DNA of 64,000 bases. Source: Chloranthus sessilifolius (taxonomy: Eukaryota > Streptophyta > Magnoliopsida > Chloranthales > Chloranthaceae). The stretch covers positions 127,872,831 through 127,936,830 of the forward strand of contig CM037585.1 in NCBI GenBank assembly GCA_021018995.1. The letters run 5' to 3'. Position numbers and translations under genes: made by a program. Within the stretch, counting starts at the first letter, position 1. Each line of letters starts with the position of its first letter. The notes beneath the pieces are model-generated. The model had not been told where the DNA came from and searched no databases. It worked only from the letters and a program-made list of their open reading frames with translations. Below are positions 12,411-23,170 of the stretch, in pieces.

Positions 12411-12870
12411 TGTTAAAATAGGAATTATAAAATATGATGGTCATAGTGGCGTGCGGGAGCACATTATGAGAATGAGTGACATGGTGACTCAATTGAAAGA
12501 AATGGACATGGGTTTTTCTGAGGGTTATCTTGTTCACTTTATTATGACTTTTCTTCCTGTATAATTTGGCCCGTTCAAGATTAATTATAATACGCAGAAA
12601 GAGAAATAAAAGTTGAACGAGCTAATCGCTCACTGTGTCCAAGAAAAAGAAAGACTTCAGGCTGAAAAACCTAAAAGTACCTATTACGTCGCTCTTTGAC
12701 CATCGAAAAGAAATTTCAAGAGAAATAAGGGATCATATAAAGGAACGAACGTGAAAGCTTCTCCACCGGAAACTAAATAAGGAGAAGCCAGCGGATCTAC
12801 TTCTGGCATCAAGTGTCACTTCTGTAAGAAGAAGAGACACATCAAAAAGAATTGTCAAAAATATAGAGAT
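12411..12870 (+). pseudogene. copia gag, second part with zinc knuckle
   Basis: It resumes Gag after the inserted LTR: YDGHSGVREHIMRMSDM, then LVHFIMTFLP and FGPFKINYNTQK. A CCHC zinc knuckle, C-HF-C-KKKR-H-IKKN-C, lies at 12814-12855 and would bind RNA. Stops after FLPV and elsewhere abolish the frame. Confidence 0.8.
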
Positions 12871-12939
12871 TGGCTAGTTAAGAAAGGTAATGACCTACTC
12901 TTAGTGTGTTTTGAATCACTTTATGTTAATGCTCCACGC

Positions 12940-14046
12940 AATACTTGGTGAATAGATTCTGGTGTAACTATTCATATAAGTAATTCAATGCAAAGATTTC
13001 GATCTAGCAGGAAGCTAAGTAAAGGCGAACGAACTATCAAACTTGAAAATTGAGTAGAAGCAGATGTGGAGGCTATTGGGACTCTTCGTCTTATTTTAGA
13101 TAGTGGTTTCATTTTGGATTTAATTAATACTATTTATGTTTTCAAGTATCACTAGAAACCTTATCTCAATTTCTAAATTGGATTCATTAGGTTTTGAATT
13201 TAAATTTTGACATAATATTTTTACTCTATTACTTGATTTCGATATTGTGGGTGGTAGCTCATTAGTGGGCAATCTTTATCAGTTGAACTTAGATTCATCT
13301 TATGCCCAATCTTTAGTTTCTATGCATGTGGATGATAAAGTTAGTAAGAAACGAAAACTAGCAATCGACAACTCTTCCATTTTATGGCATAAACGTTTAG
13401 GTCATATATCTAAAAATTGAATGGAGAGGTTAATTAAAGATAATATAATCGATGAGCTCGATTTCTCTGATTTTAATACTTATATTGATTGCATTAAAGG
13501 AAAACTCACAAAGACTAATAAGAAAGGAGCTATCAGGAGAACAAGTTTGCTGGAAATAGTCCATACTGATATTTGTGGACCGTTTCCAACTCCTGCTATT
13601 GGTAGTCAAAAGTATTTTATTATTTTCACTGATGATTATTCTCGTTTTGGTATATATTTCTCATTTATGAGAAATCTGAGACCCTAGATATGTTTAAAAT
13701 TTATAAAATCAAAGTTGAGTTACAATTCAATTCGAAGATTAAAATTATGAGATCTGATAGAGGCAGAGAGTACTATGGTAGATACTCTGAAACAGGTTGC
13801 AATCTAGGACCTTTCGCCCTGTATCTATAAAAGCATGGTATTGTTGCTCAATATACCATGCCAGGAACACCTGAACAGAACGGTATAGCTGAGCGACGAA
13901 ATTATACTCTTATGGATATGGTGAGAAACATATTGTGCAACTCTAAGTTACATATATTCTCGTGGGGAGAAGCCTTAAAAATAACGATACATATCATGAA
14001 TTGGGTTTCTAGTAAGGTTATTCCTAAAACTTCTTATGAGCTATAG
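12940..14046 (+). pseudogene. copia protease and integrase
   Basis: The aspartic protease site reads DSGVTIHIS near 12955. The pre-integrase motif LWHKRLGHIS is near 13381. The integrase core follows with HTDICGPFP and FTDDYSRFG (13561-13660), and GTPEQNGIAERRN near 13861, which holds the last acidic residue of the DDE triad. Frameshifts and stops separate the blocks, so no enzyme can be made. Confidence 0.8.
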
Positions 14047-14420
14047 GTGGAAAGAAAATTGGCTTTAGGATATCTATACATTTGGGGTTATTTAGCTGAA
14101 GCAAAGGTGTATAGCCTACAATTAGAAAAATTGGATCCTAAAACTATAAGTTATCATTTCATTGGTTACCCTGATAGGTCAAAAGGCTACAGATTTTAGT
14201 GTCCCATTCATAGTATTCGAATTGTTGAGACTAGATGTGCAAAATTCTTTGAGGATCGTGAAAACGGTGGGAGTGTTGAGCCTAGAAAATTCTCTTTTGA
14301 GGAGAATCAGGTTATAATTATTATCTCTTTTATTCAACAACACCTGTCATTCAAGATAGTGTTGATGTACTTGCGGCTATACCTATTGAAACACCCCACA
14401 TTGAGAAGGCTCTTATTTCC

Positions 14421-15250
14421 ATGGTGACCGCCAATGATCAACTATTGCGTAGATCAGAGAGAGCAAAGAAGTCAGTCATTTTTTATGACTATATTATCTA
14501 CGTCAATGAGAGTGAGTATGATTTTGGAAAGGAATCAGATCTTATTTCCTTTAACCAAGCTATGAAGAGCGATAAATCCATTCAATGGCTCGAAACTATG
14601 AAAGATGAGTTGGAATCAATAAAACATAATTCGGTCTGGGATCTTTGCGAGTTACCTAAAGGAGTTAAGCCTGTAGGCTATAAATGAGTATATAAAATTA
14701 AATAAGACTCCAAAAGTAATGTAGAAAGATACAAGGCAAGATTAGTCACTAAAAGGTTCACTCAAAAGGAGGGAATAGACTATAAAGAAATATTTTCCCC
14801 TGTCTCTAGAAAGGAATCCTTTCGGATAGTCATGACATTAGTAGTTCATTTTGACTTAAAATAATATCAAATGGATGTAAAAACTGCTTTTTTGAATGAC
14901 GACTTATAAGAAGATGCCTTTATGACACAACCTGAAGGTTTTCAGATTGAGGGGGAGAGCCATTTAGTTTGTAGACTCAAAAGGACTATATATTGTTTAA
15001 AGCGGGCATCTCGACAATAGTACTTAAAATTTTACGAAGTCATTTCAAACTTTAGATTTAAAGAAAATACTGTAGATCAATGCATATATCTTAAAATCAG
15101 TGGGAGCAAGTTTATCATCCTTGTTTTGTATGTTGATGATTTATTGTTTGCGAGTAGTAATTTGAACATGTTACATGAGACAAAGAACTTTTTACCAAAG
15201 AGTTTTAATATGAAAGATCTTGGTGAAGCTTCCTACGTGATAGGAATTAA
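14421..15250 (+). pseudogene. copia reverse transcriptase
   Basis: Recognisable motifs are ERYKARLVTK (near 14728), YQMDVKTAFLND (near 14867) and the catalytic YVDD at 15129-15140, followed by MKDLGEASYVIGIKIH. Several stops interrupt it, for example after HFDLK and after the AFLNDDL block. Confidence 0.85.
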
Positions 15251-15805
15251 GATTCATTGAGATAGAGCCCATGACATATTGGGATTGTCTCAAAGAACTT
15301 ATATTGATAAAGTTCTCCAAAGGTTGAACTTGCATAATTGTACCGCTATTGTTACCCCTATCATTAAGGGTGATAAATTTAGTCTACTTCAGAGTCTCAG
15401 GATCGATTTAGAGAGAAAGTAGATGGAGATAATTCCCTATGCATCGGTAGTTGAGAGTCTCATGTATGCACAAGTCTGTACTCGTCCAGACATAGTATAT
15501 ATAGTTGGCATGCTTGGTAGGTATCAATGTAATCCTAGACTAAAGACAAAAGGTCGAATAATCTTAAAGTTATTGGTTGTTCAGATGTCGATTATGTTGG
15601 ATGTCAAGACACCCGTAGGTCTATATCGGGTTATATTTTTGTGCTTGCAGGTGGACCTATATCTTGGAAGAGCGTTAAGCAAACGCAGACTATTTCGTCT
15701 ACTATGGAAGCAGAAGTTGTTGCATGTTTTGAGGCAACATGTGAGGCGATATGATTGAGAAATTTTATCTCAGGGCTTCGAGTTGTTGATAGTATTTCAA
15801 GGCCA
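15250..15805 (+). pseudogene. copia RNase H, truncated
   Basis: The motifs CTRPDI (near 15480), GYIFVLAGGPISWKSVKQ (15623-15680) and STMEAEVVACFEAT (near 15700) belong to the copia RNase H. The reading is frameshifted and part of the 'RWKATKKV' segment is deleted at about 15540. It stops after the LRNFISGLRVVDSIS block, at the fold-back point. Confidence 0.8.
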
Positions 15806-15827
15806 CTGAGATAAAATTTCTCAATCA
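15752..15827. repeat. 22-bp perfect inverted repeat at the copia fold-back
   Basis: The arms 15752-15773 and 15806-15827 are exact reverse complements, separated by 32 bases. Each arm encodes LRNFIS when read outward on its own strand. The hairpin is therefore the junction of an inverted copia duplication, not a regulatory site. Confidence 0.85.
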
Positions 15828-16010
15828 ACATGTCAACATTTAAATAGCGTTTAACACTTTTCAAGATATAGCTTTGATAATTATCTTACCAACATAGTCA
15901 GCATATGAATAATCAATAACTTCAAGGTTATTCGACCTTTTGTACGTAAGCATGTGCCCTTTAGTCTCTTGTAAATAGCAAAAAACCTTCTTTGTTGCTT
16001 TCCAACGATC
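15806..16010 (-). pseudogene. Inverted copia RNase H/RT fragment
   Basis: On the minus strand, 16010 to about 15880 reads CNPSLDRWKATKKVFCYL, then TKGHMLTYKRSNNLEVIDYS and YADYVGK. This is the connection between RT and RNase H, the same region present on the plus strand near 15530-15600 but here more complete. It must come from a related copy. Confidence 0.8.
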
Positions 16011-16024
16011 CAAACTAGGATTAC

Positions 16025-16045
16025 ATTGATGGTATCAGAGCAATT
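16025..16045 (+). other. Retrotransposon primer-binding-site-like motif
   Basis: TTGATGGTATCAGAGCAA matches the plant initiator-Met tRNA primer site (TGGTATCAGAGC). It directly abuts the inverted copia fragment instead of a normal 5' LTR, so it is probably debris. Confidence 0.5.
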
Positions 16046-16261
16046 ATATTTTATTTTTTTCTTTCTTCTATATTTTGCTACAACTCGAGGTAGCTTATTT
16101 TTAAATTTTTCTTTTGTTACTTCTCTATTTAGCTACTATTTGAGTGTAGCCTTAGGGACGGAGCCAGAAACTTTTATAGGAAGGGGCCAAAGTATGAACA
16201 TATTAGTATATATGCTGCTTTGATGAAGAGTATTTTGGAAACTCAAACTTACGTAAATACT

Positions 16262-16700
16262 GTCATAAAAGGGCTGCTAGCCGGTTTTGCAATTGCAACC
16301 AAAGATTCTTGCGACGCAACTTATAGTTCCCCGTTCACATCGCTAATTACCTTGAATCAGAGATGGAGGTCATTTTGGTCATATCTTTCACAAATAAGAT
16401 TTTCAGATCATGGCCCACATATCAGGTGATTAGATGTTGATTTCAATTGGCACACATCTGTTATCATGGTGCACCATGTTAGGCATGATCACAATCACTT
16501 TGGGGATGTGTGCCACATGTAAGCAACAACTGAACATCTAATATTTTGACCATGATTTCAAGATCTAATGTCTGAAATTTTGAGACGAGAGATGACCTCT
16601 ATCATTTGATTCAAGGCAGTCCGTGGTGTGAATGGTGAAACCATCAATTGCAAGAATCTTTGATTGCAAAACTTGCTACCCATAATTTAAGGGGTACTAA
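16262..16700. mobile_element. Long-TIR MITE
   Basis: The two halves are inverted relatives over about 200 bases. The left has 'gttttgcaattgcaacc' and 'aaagattcttgc' (16283-16312); the right carries their reverse complements (16640-16680). Inside, each half has 'gaatca(g/a)a(g/t)gat', '(g/c)acacatc' and 'gatcatg' blocks. Related sequences are at 34770-34900, 39230-39545, 47325-47470 and 47690-47830. A Mutator-like origin is possible; no clear TSD was found. Confidence 0.6.
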
Positions 16701-17149
16701 AGTGTCGTTAAATAGGATAGGAATCAACATCTACCCTCTGATCTGATAGTTGTTGCATGATCTCAAGATCTATTGTATAAAATATTGGAGCAAAAAATAA
16801 TATATGATCGTGTGTTTCAATGCAGTCAATCGATTATTCCTTTGTTTTAGAGAGGAGTGTAAAATAAATTGGAGTAATAGGAGCCTTTGTGAAATGGTTG
16901 AGAGTCGAGGCTTATCGGAGCATATTCAGAGATTTGAAGTGATGGGGCAACAATAAGGGTAGCTTTTGAAATAATTATAAATATCAAGTTTAGATTTATA
17001 AATCAAAATAATAGCATGGGATAGGAAGGATGTATAAAAGAAGTAAAAAATTTGAGTCGGGTTTCAAAAATTATACGTTTAAAGAAAAAACAAAAATTGT
17101 GGTGTGTAGCCTACTAGATGATCACTAAAAATAGAATATTATTATCTCT

Positions 17150-17640
17150 CTTTCTCTCTTTCGCTGATAAAAATATATCCAGCTCTCCTCGTTGGATATA
17201 GTTCAGATATAATTCTATTGAATTCATTAAGATGTTCGTTGAGAAAAGTATCTATATTCATTTGCAACTTGTATAGTTACTTCTTGAGATGTAGACGACT
17301 TGTCAGAGATTTTGTCATGTAGAGACTCCAATTTCGCCTACAGCGACGCCGCCAAATTCTCTCGCATTACATTTTACATAATCTCCTTCGCTAGACATAG
17401 TTGAATCATACTATACGTTTGAAGTTTAATTTTTTTTCAATCACCATTAGACATATCCACGGGCTTACCCGAAAGCCCTTTCAATGCCTTGTGCAGTTCT
17501 TGTTAAATCAAGATATCCCAAACTTGTACTTGCCACAAGCCAAAATTGATTAACCTCGAACTTCGAGTTCGAAACTTTTACGGACTTCGATGTCATCTCT
17601 GAACGTAAAACGAAAACCTAATAGCTCGGATATCAACGGA
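17150..17640 (-). pseudogene. copia gag fragment, second element
   Basis: On the minus strand, after a primer-site-like TTGATATCCGAGC (about 17621-17635), the translation gives SNSKFEVNQFW, then pieces matching GKPVDMS, SAAAIWNKLES-like, MTKSLT-like and LNEFNRIISE-like blocks of copia Gag in shifting frames. It is a decayed copia gag, distinct in sequence from the one at 9775. Confidence 0.65.
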
Positions 17641-17644
17641 AGAT

Positions 17645-18180
17645 CTCAAATTATCCAACGATCTCACGGTGAATGATCAAATAAGAATGCAAAAAGAAGA
17701 AAATCAACCACAAATATACAAGAGAAAATATTTGTGTGGTTCGGCAATATGCCTACGTCCACGGGCAACGATGATCTACTATATTGATGATTACACAAGA
17801 ATACAAGAACACTCAGGCCTCACCAAAATTCTCCTCAAAACCCTAGATGGGTTTTCAAAGCTTTACAATGATATCTCTATCTTACAATTCGTCCATGAGC
17901 TTTCATTTTATATAGAAGACCCGAATCCTACTTCTAACCCAAAAGAAATTGTCCAATTACGGAGTATAAACGCAACTCGGACGTCGCGGGTCGCTCGAGT
18001 GATATCCAAGCTCGCTCGTGCGACTTAGATCAAAGAGTTTGCTCTGTGCGAATGCACACTGATCGCTCAAACGACAATCAAACTCGCTCAAATGACTTTC
18101 ACCCGAAAGTTTGCCTTCGTCTAAGTTCTCACCTCGCTCGAGCGACAATCAAGCCCACTCGAGCAAGCCAACCAAATTAG
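17645..18180 (-). repeat. copia LTR (antisense)
   Basis: The words 'gtgtggttcggcaatatgcc' and 'tacgtccacggg' (about 17733-17765) are typical of plant copia LTRs read backwards. The LTR lies directly upstream, in minus-strand terms, of the primer site and gag at 17150-17640. Its distal part (17985-18165) carries CTCGCTCGAGCGAC-type words. The frame at 17669-18028 is not a gene. Confidence 0.6.
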
Positions 18181-18427
18181 AGCCAAACTATAACATGCTA
18201 CTATATATTGTGTCACTATTGTATCACCGACACATTCAATGTTTTAAACCTTTGATACTACTTGATTTGTATAAATTATATATTATAAAATTTATAATTA
18301 TATTATAAAAAGTTTGAGGAAATATAAAAACATTTATAATATGAACCAAAACTGTAAATTAGAAGAGAAGAAAAGCAAGTAGATGAGATTGACTCTTAAC
18401 ATCATTACCTTTAATATTTATCTCGCA

Positions 18428-18493
18428 AAGGATCTATGAAAGGGAAAGGTAGGAAAGGAAAAGGATCTATGAAAGGGAAAGGTAGGAAAGGAA
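18428..18493 (+). repeat. 33-bp perfect tandem duplication
   Basis: The unit beginning 'aaggatctatgaaagggaaa' occurs twice without change, at 18428 and 18461. The rest of 18181-18635 has no recognisable gene. Confidence 0.95.
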
Positions 18494-20149
18494 TGATTTG
18501 ACATTCTATTGAAAGAAAATCATTTCAATCCATCCACAAACCTCTTCAAATCCTTCAGTGTCGAAATTATTAAGTCGGAATGAAAACCTTGGGAAAAAAA
18601 TATTTTTCGTGTAAATTCACACATCTTAGACCATGTGTGAGGATCCGAACTGACTGATGATAGGATCCTGGCCTGAAAAATTGCTCGAGTTTAGACAAAG
18701 CCTAGGTGATGATGTGGAGATCATCATCAATAGTATAGATTTTGATGATCATCATAATGATGATCAATAAAATAAGTCAAACTTAGACCCATAAATCCAA
18801 GGGAGCCAAAAGAACAAACACCTTTGGTTAAATGTATGTTTCTTGCATGGGACAATAACATTTCACGTAAAGAGGGATAAAGCCCAAGGGCAATTGTAAA
18901 TAATGTTTCTAATTTAGAAAATAGAAATTTAGAATTTCACAATTCTCTAGCAAATCTTAACCCTTGATCCATTTGATCAAGTTGGACTCCATCTAAGACC
19001 ATAGATTTCACGTTGGGAAAATCTAAGATATAAGATTGGGTTAGAAGCATACGCCACACGATTTCTAGAAAAGTATAAATTCACAAGATTTGAGGAGACC
19101 TAAAAAGGCTAAAGTAAAGGAGGAAGGAGGGTGGAGAGTGGACCCAAAGTGGGTCCTACTCTTCCATGCGCAAGGAGGGAGGAGAGAGAGTATAGCTTGG
19201 GAAAACCAAGTTTTAAACATGTCACGGTTGTTCCCCACTCTCCCTTGCAAAAATCTAATTCCAGCCTCCCTCTCTTCATTCCATTCCATCTTCCTCCTCC
19301 ATCCATCTCCATTATTAGAGCTCCTACCTCCCAAGCTTTGTTCTCCACATCTAGTCATTAAAATCTTGATCCTCCACCACCATTGTATTCCCCTTCTCTT
19401 CTAGTTCAACATACCTCAAACTCAACTCCATCCCAGCCCTTTGCCCCACAAAATTCTGTGCAAATCAGCAAGATAGAAGAAGAAAAATAAGGTAGAGTTT
19501 TAGTTGTTGAAAGTTTTTGAATTCTACTATAGCATAGTGTAGGATTAGCTAAAGTTTTTTATGATTTTTCTTGAGTTCTTTGAAGATTTGATGTTTTCTT
19601 TGGGTGATTTTGGAGGGCTGAAATAGAAGTGAAATTAGGTGACCTTGCATGTGATCACCATGATCATGCATGGCCATTCAATGGTCCAAATAGGCAAGTC
19701 TTGGACTATGTCCAATGCTAGCTTAAGACTCTTCACAAATTAATTAGAAATTTGGATTTTTATGAGTTTTTCTATGTGATTTCGATTTTGGTTTTTTGTA
19801 AATGGATGTGTGGTGTGAGATGAAGTGTGGGTGATCATAATGATCCCACATCATCATCCTACCACCCACGATTTGATCGGATGGTCACAAATCAATGGTG
19901 TTGATCCTATAGGCTTAGAGTGAGTACATGTGCTATTTGATGGCTTAGCATGACTCTTGCCTAGAACACCCACAAGATGATCATATGATCATGGAACTTT
20001 TGAAAAATGGTCATCTTTTAGTTTAAGTCATGATCGAATTTGATGGTTTTAGATCGAATTCATTTGCTTTGGTCATTTTCATAGATTAAGTTTTTTAAAA
20101 TAAATGGCAACTGAAATTTGAAAAGTTTGGAATGGCTCTGGTTTATTGA

Positions 20150-20740
20150 TTTTCTTGATTTAGAATTCTAAAATGATGAATATTGATCACTGTTTTTGGT
20201 TATATAAATCAATGGTTTAGATTGCATATGTTTGATTGATTCTCATAGATGCACTATAGGCCATGCCATGATTAATAGAAATAGTTTGACAGCAAATAAT
20301 CATCTTGGATGAATGTGATTGATGATTCTTGATTCAAATTCCAGATTTTGAAATGTTTTGATCACTAATTTTCTTATAGAAAATCAACAGTATTTGATGC
20401 ATGAGTTAGATTTGATGAGCATATATAGAAGCACTACAGACCATACTATGTTCAATAGAAATAGTATGATAATAAATACTTATCTTGGATGGATTTGATT
20501 GACAATTTCTTGATTTGATTCCAGAATTTTATTGTGTTTGATCTCTGTTTTGATCATAGAAAATTGATGGTGTTATATGCATTATAGGAAAATGATAGCA
20601 TAGGGTAGTATTAACTATACTTTGCTTGATTGATATATTATTATAGGAAAATACTATTAGTAAATGGCTTGATCAATGGACTTTGATTAAGTTCCAGATT
20701 TTTTTGAAAACACATAATCACTGGTTTTGATCATGTGCGA
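20150..20740 (+). repeat. Degenerate tandem units, about 180 bp
   Basis: At least three diverged units each carry 'tgatcactg/tgatctctg', 'ttttggttat/tttgatcat', 'aatagaaatagt', 'atcttggatg' and 'gattccag' in the same order (starts near 20185, 20368 and 20537). Confidence 0.6.
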
Positions 20741-22010
20741 TCAACGGTGATCGATCTAATACTTGAAAATGCTTGAATTTGACGAACACTAGGTTCTAAG
20801 AAAAACTGAATATTTTGACATGTAGGATTGATAATCCCCTAGTTGTAATAAAAATGATTTTTAAAATTTGATTTCTGAAATAATAATCCTTGGAATAAAA
20901 TGAGTCAGAATTTTCGATTCGATCAGATGGCCACTAAAGGCTAGATCGATACTTTTTCGAAATAGGACAAAAATCTAGTATTTTGGCAATTAGGATAGTT
21001 GCGACGACAATTCGTGTTGATTGATTGATAGGACAGATCATAAAATGGGACTTCAGTTGATCTGTGATCAACCTGGAGCATCCCCAAATCAAGATCAGAA
21101 AATTATGTGGCATGTGATGGGCCACTAGGTGGACCCCACCAATGGCTAAGTTTAAGGGCCTTAAGACCCAAAACAGAACATTCACAGGACTGAGTACAAA
21201 ACAATAAGAAATAAACTGGAGAAAAATCCAGAAAAATTACGTTAAGTAAATGAATGGTTCCCAATATAACCCAGCCAAAAAATAGACTTTAGTTTCTGAT
21301 AATTTGACCTACACATAGTTCAAAGAAAAGGCAGCAAATTTTCCCTATTTGCACCAAAAAATCTGAGCCTCAGAAAAGTTTTGATTTTATGTGCAAGGAC
21401 TCCCCCAATAAATCTGTAAAAATTCTGGGTCAAGGATTGACCTTTTCTCCAGTCTTGTGTGAAATTTCATAAGAAATCTTCACCTACTTTGATGGCTAGA
21501 AAATTCGAAAAATCAGGACACAAACATGTGTCTAATGGCACACAGCCAGTGGCCAGAATTGACCTCTGATCGGATGGACCTGATTCCATCATAATCTGTA
21601 ATAATTAGCCTTAGAAATATATACAGAACGTATAGATGATCATTTCAGCTTTCCAACAAGTTATTATGTGTACGGTTTCAATATCGGCACCAAAAGATAC
21701 AGACTCGACATTAGAGACCATCGAATCTGGTCTGATGATCTGTTAAGAGAAACCAGATCTCTCTAATCTGGCGGCCCTGATCATATTTTTGAGTGTCACT
21801 CCCTGGGAAAGATGAGGTTGTCAATAATCTATCACCCCGTTTTGGAAGGACTCAGAAATTCAATCGTAGTCGAAAATGGTGACCCTTTTACCGCGAAGTG
21901 TCTGGTACACTTTGGAAAAATCTGTAATTTGGGGGATATGGTCAAAATCTTAACCTTCCCCATAAAACCGTAACAATCTAAGCAATGTCAGTTTACAGCC
22001 ACCACTATGG

Positions 22011-22200
22011 ATGCATTGTGAAGCCTTGATAAGTGTTAATTGGTCAACCAAGTCAATGACTGGACCTTTTGAAGGCCCAAGAGCGAATACTTGAAATAGC
22101 TAAGTATGCATTGTGAAGCCTTGATAAGGGTTAATTGGTCAACCAAGTCAATGACTGGACCTTTTGAAGGCCCAAAAGCGAATGCTTGAAATTGCTAAGT
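22011..22200 (+). repeat. 95-bp tandem duplication
   Basis: The unit starting 'atgcattgtgaagccttgat' is at 22011 and 22106 with only a few changes between copies. Confidence 0.95.
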
Positions 22201-23040
22201 AAAACTAAAAGACCTAATGCCCGGCCCATGGCTCGGTAAAATTTGAATCCGAAACCAAACATTAAAGTTATGGCCCAGCTCAAAACTCCTTTCGAAAAAC
22301 TGGTAACGGCACCTTTCGAAAGATGGTGTGTACCCGCTTGTACCCTTGGAAAGGTCCGTATATTTAGATTTGGACCTAGTGAAGGCCCTAGAGACCTAGG
22401 AAATTTACCCATGGACTTCTAAGCTTGCGAGTTTAGAATGGATTCATCCAATGACCAGACCCGAAATCTGGTATGGATAATGTTGCTGGCATCCTTATGC
22501 TTAGCCACAAAATTAAATAAGTGGGCCATAAGTGAAATTGTGACCCGTTGGGCCCAAAGCCCCAAGTAATAAAAACAAAGCCTTTAATTAATGGGAATAG
22601 ACCCGATGTCCTCTCCCCAATGGTTGAATAAATGTCACTTACGGTCCTCATGAATTTTGAGTTGCTCTGTGAGCACTTAACAGAAATCTTAGGAAAATAA
22701 CTTGATATTTGACCGATGACCTTGAAATTGAGCGAAATCGAAAATAAAGTAGTATAATCGTTAGGAGGGGATACACTGGATAAACGTCGAGGATCAACCT
22801 CCAATAACTGGAGTAAAAATGCTGATAAAAGTTATAGTCAAACAGTTGACTCGGCTCAGGTATTAGCTGAAATAGAGCAATAAGAAAACACTTAGGATAA
22901 CTGGAAATGGGCGCCCTGATGCCCTTAAAACTATTTAATCGTTTGTGCGAATAACAATAAACATAAGTCCAATACGGACTCTAAAATAAAGCGGCACTAG
23001 ATATAGAGCACGCTAAATTTATGCCAATCCTCCCTAAAGG

Positions 23041-23170
23041 TTGAGTTTGATTGAAGATTTTTGACATGGAAATGGATTAAATGATTGATTGATTGACTTA
23101 TATGGAAATTGATTAAATGAGTGATTGATTGACTTAGATGGCAATTGATTGATGCTTGATTGATTGACAA
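23041..23170 (+). repeat. Short imperfect tandem repeats ('gattgattgact')
   Basis: Units of about 40 bases with 'atggaaattgattaaatga' and 'tgattgattgactta' repeat two to three times. The flanking 23500-23640 is also patterned, with repeated 'gaatattga'. No gene. Confidence 0.6.

Larger units (their letters stand above)
9050..15805 (+). mobile_element. Dead Ty1-copia retrotransposon
   Basis: The order of domains is copia: gag, zinc knuckle, protease, integrase, reverse transcriptase, RNase H. A leader region upstream of gag (about 9050-9770) has a two-fold repeat around 'gactc(a/g)acccaac(g/a)aaggatta' (9496 and 9577). The element is broken by many stops and by an LTR inserted at 10124-12405. 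It ends abruptly in RNase H at about 15805, where an inverted copia piece begins, so its 3' LTR is missing. Confidence 0.8.

Noticed and set aside
17669-18028. 119-residue plus-strand frame
   Set aside because: It is the antisense of a copia LTR; the 'gtggttcggcaatatgcc' words are LTR sequence.
19065-19404. Four overlapping frames of 76-104 residues on both strands
   Set aside because: They overlap on both strands in a CT-rich LTR-like segment, have no family motif and low-complexity composition.
22131-22804. Minus-strand frames of 93 and 123 residues
   Set aside because: They lie in the gene-less LTR-like block, the first covers part of the 95-bp tandem repeat, and neither shows a domain.
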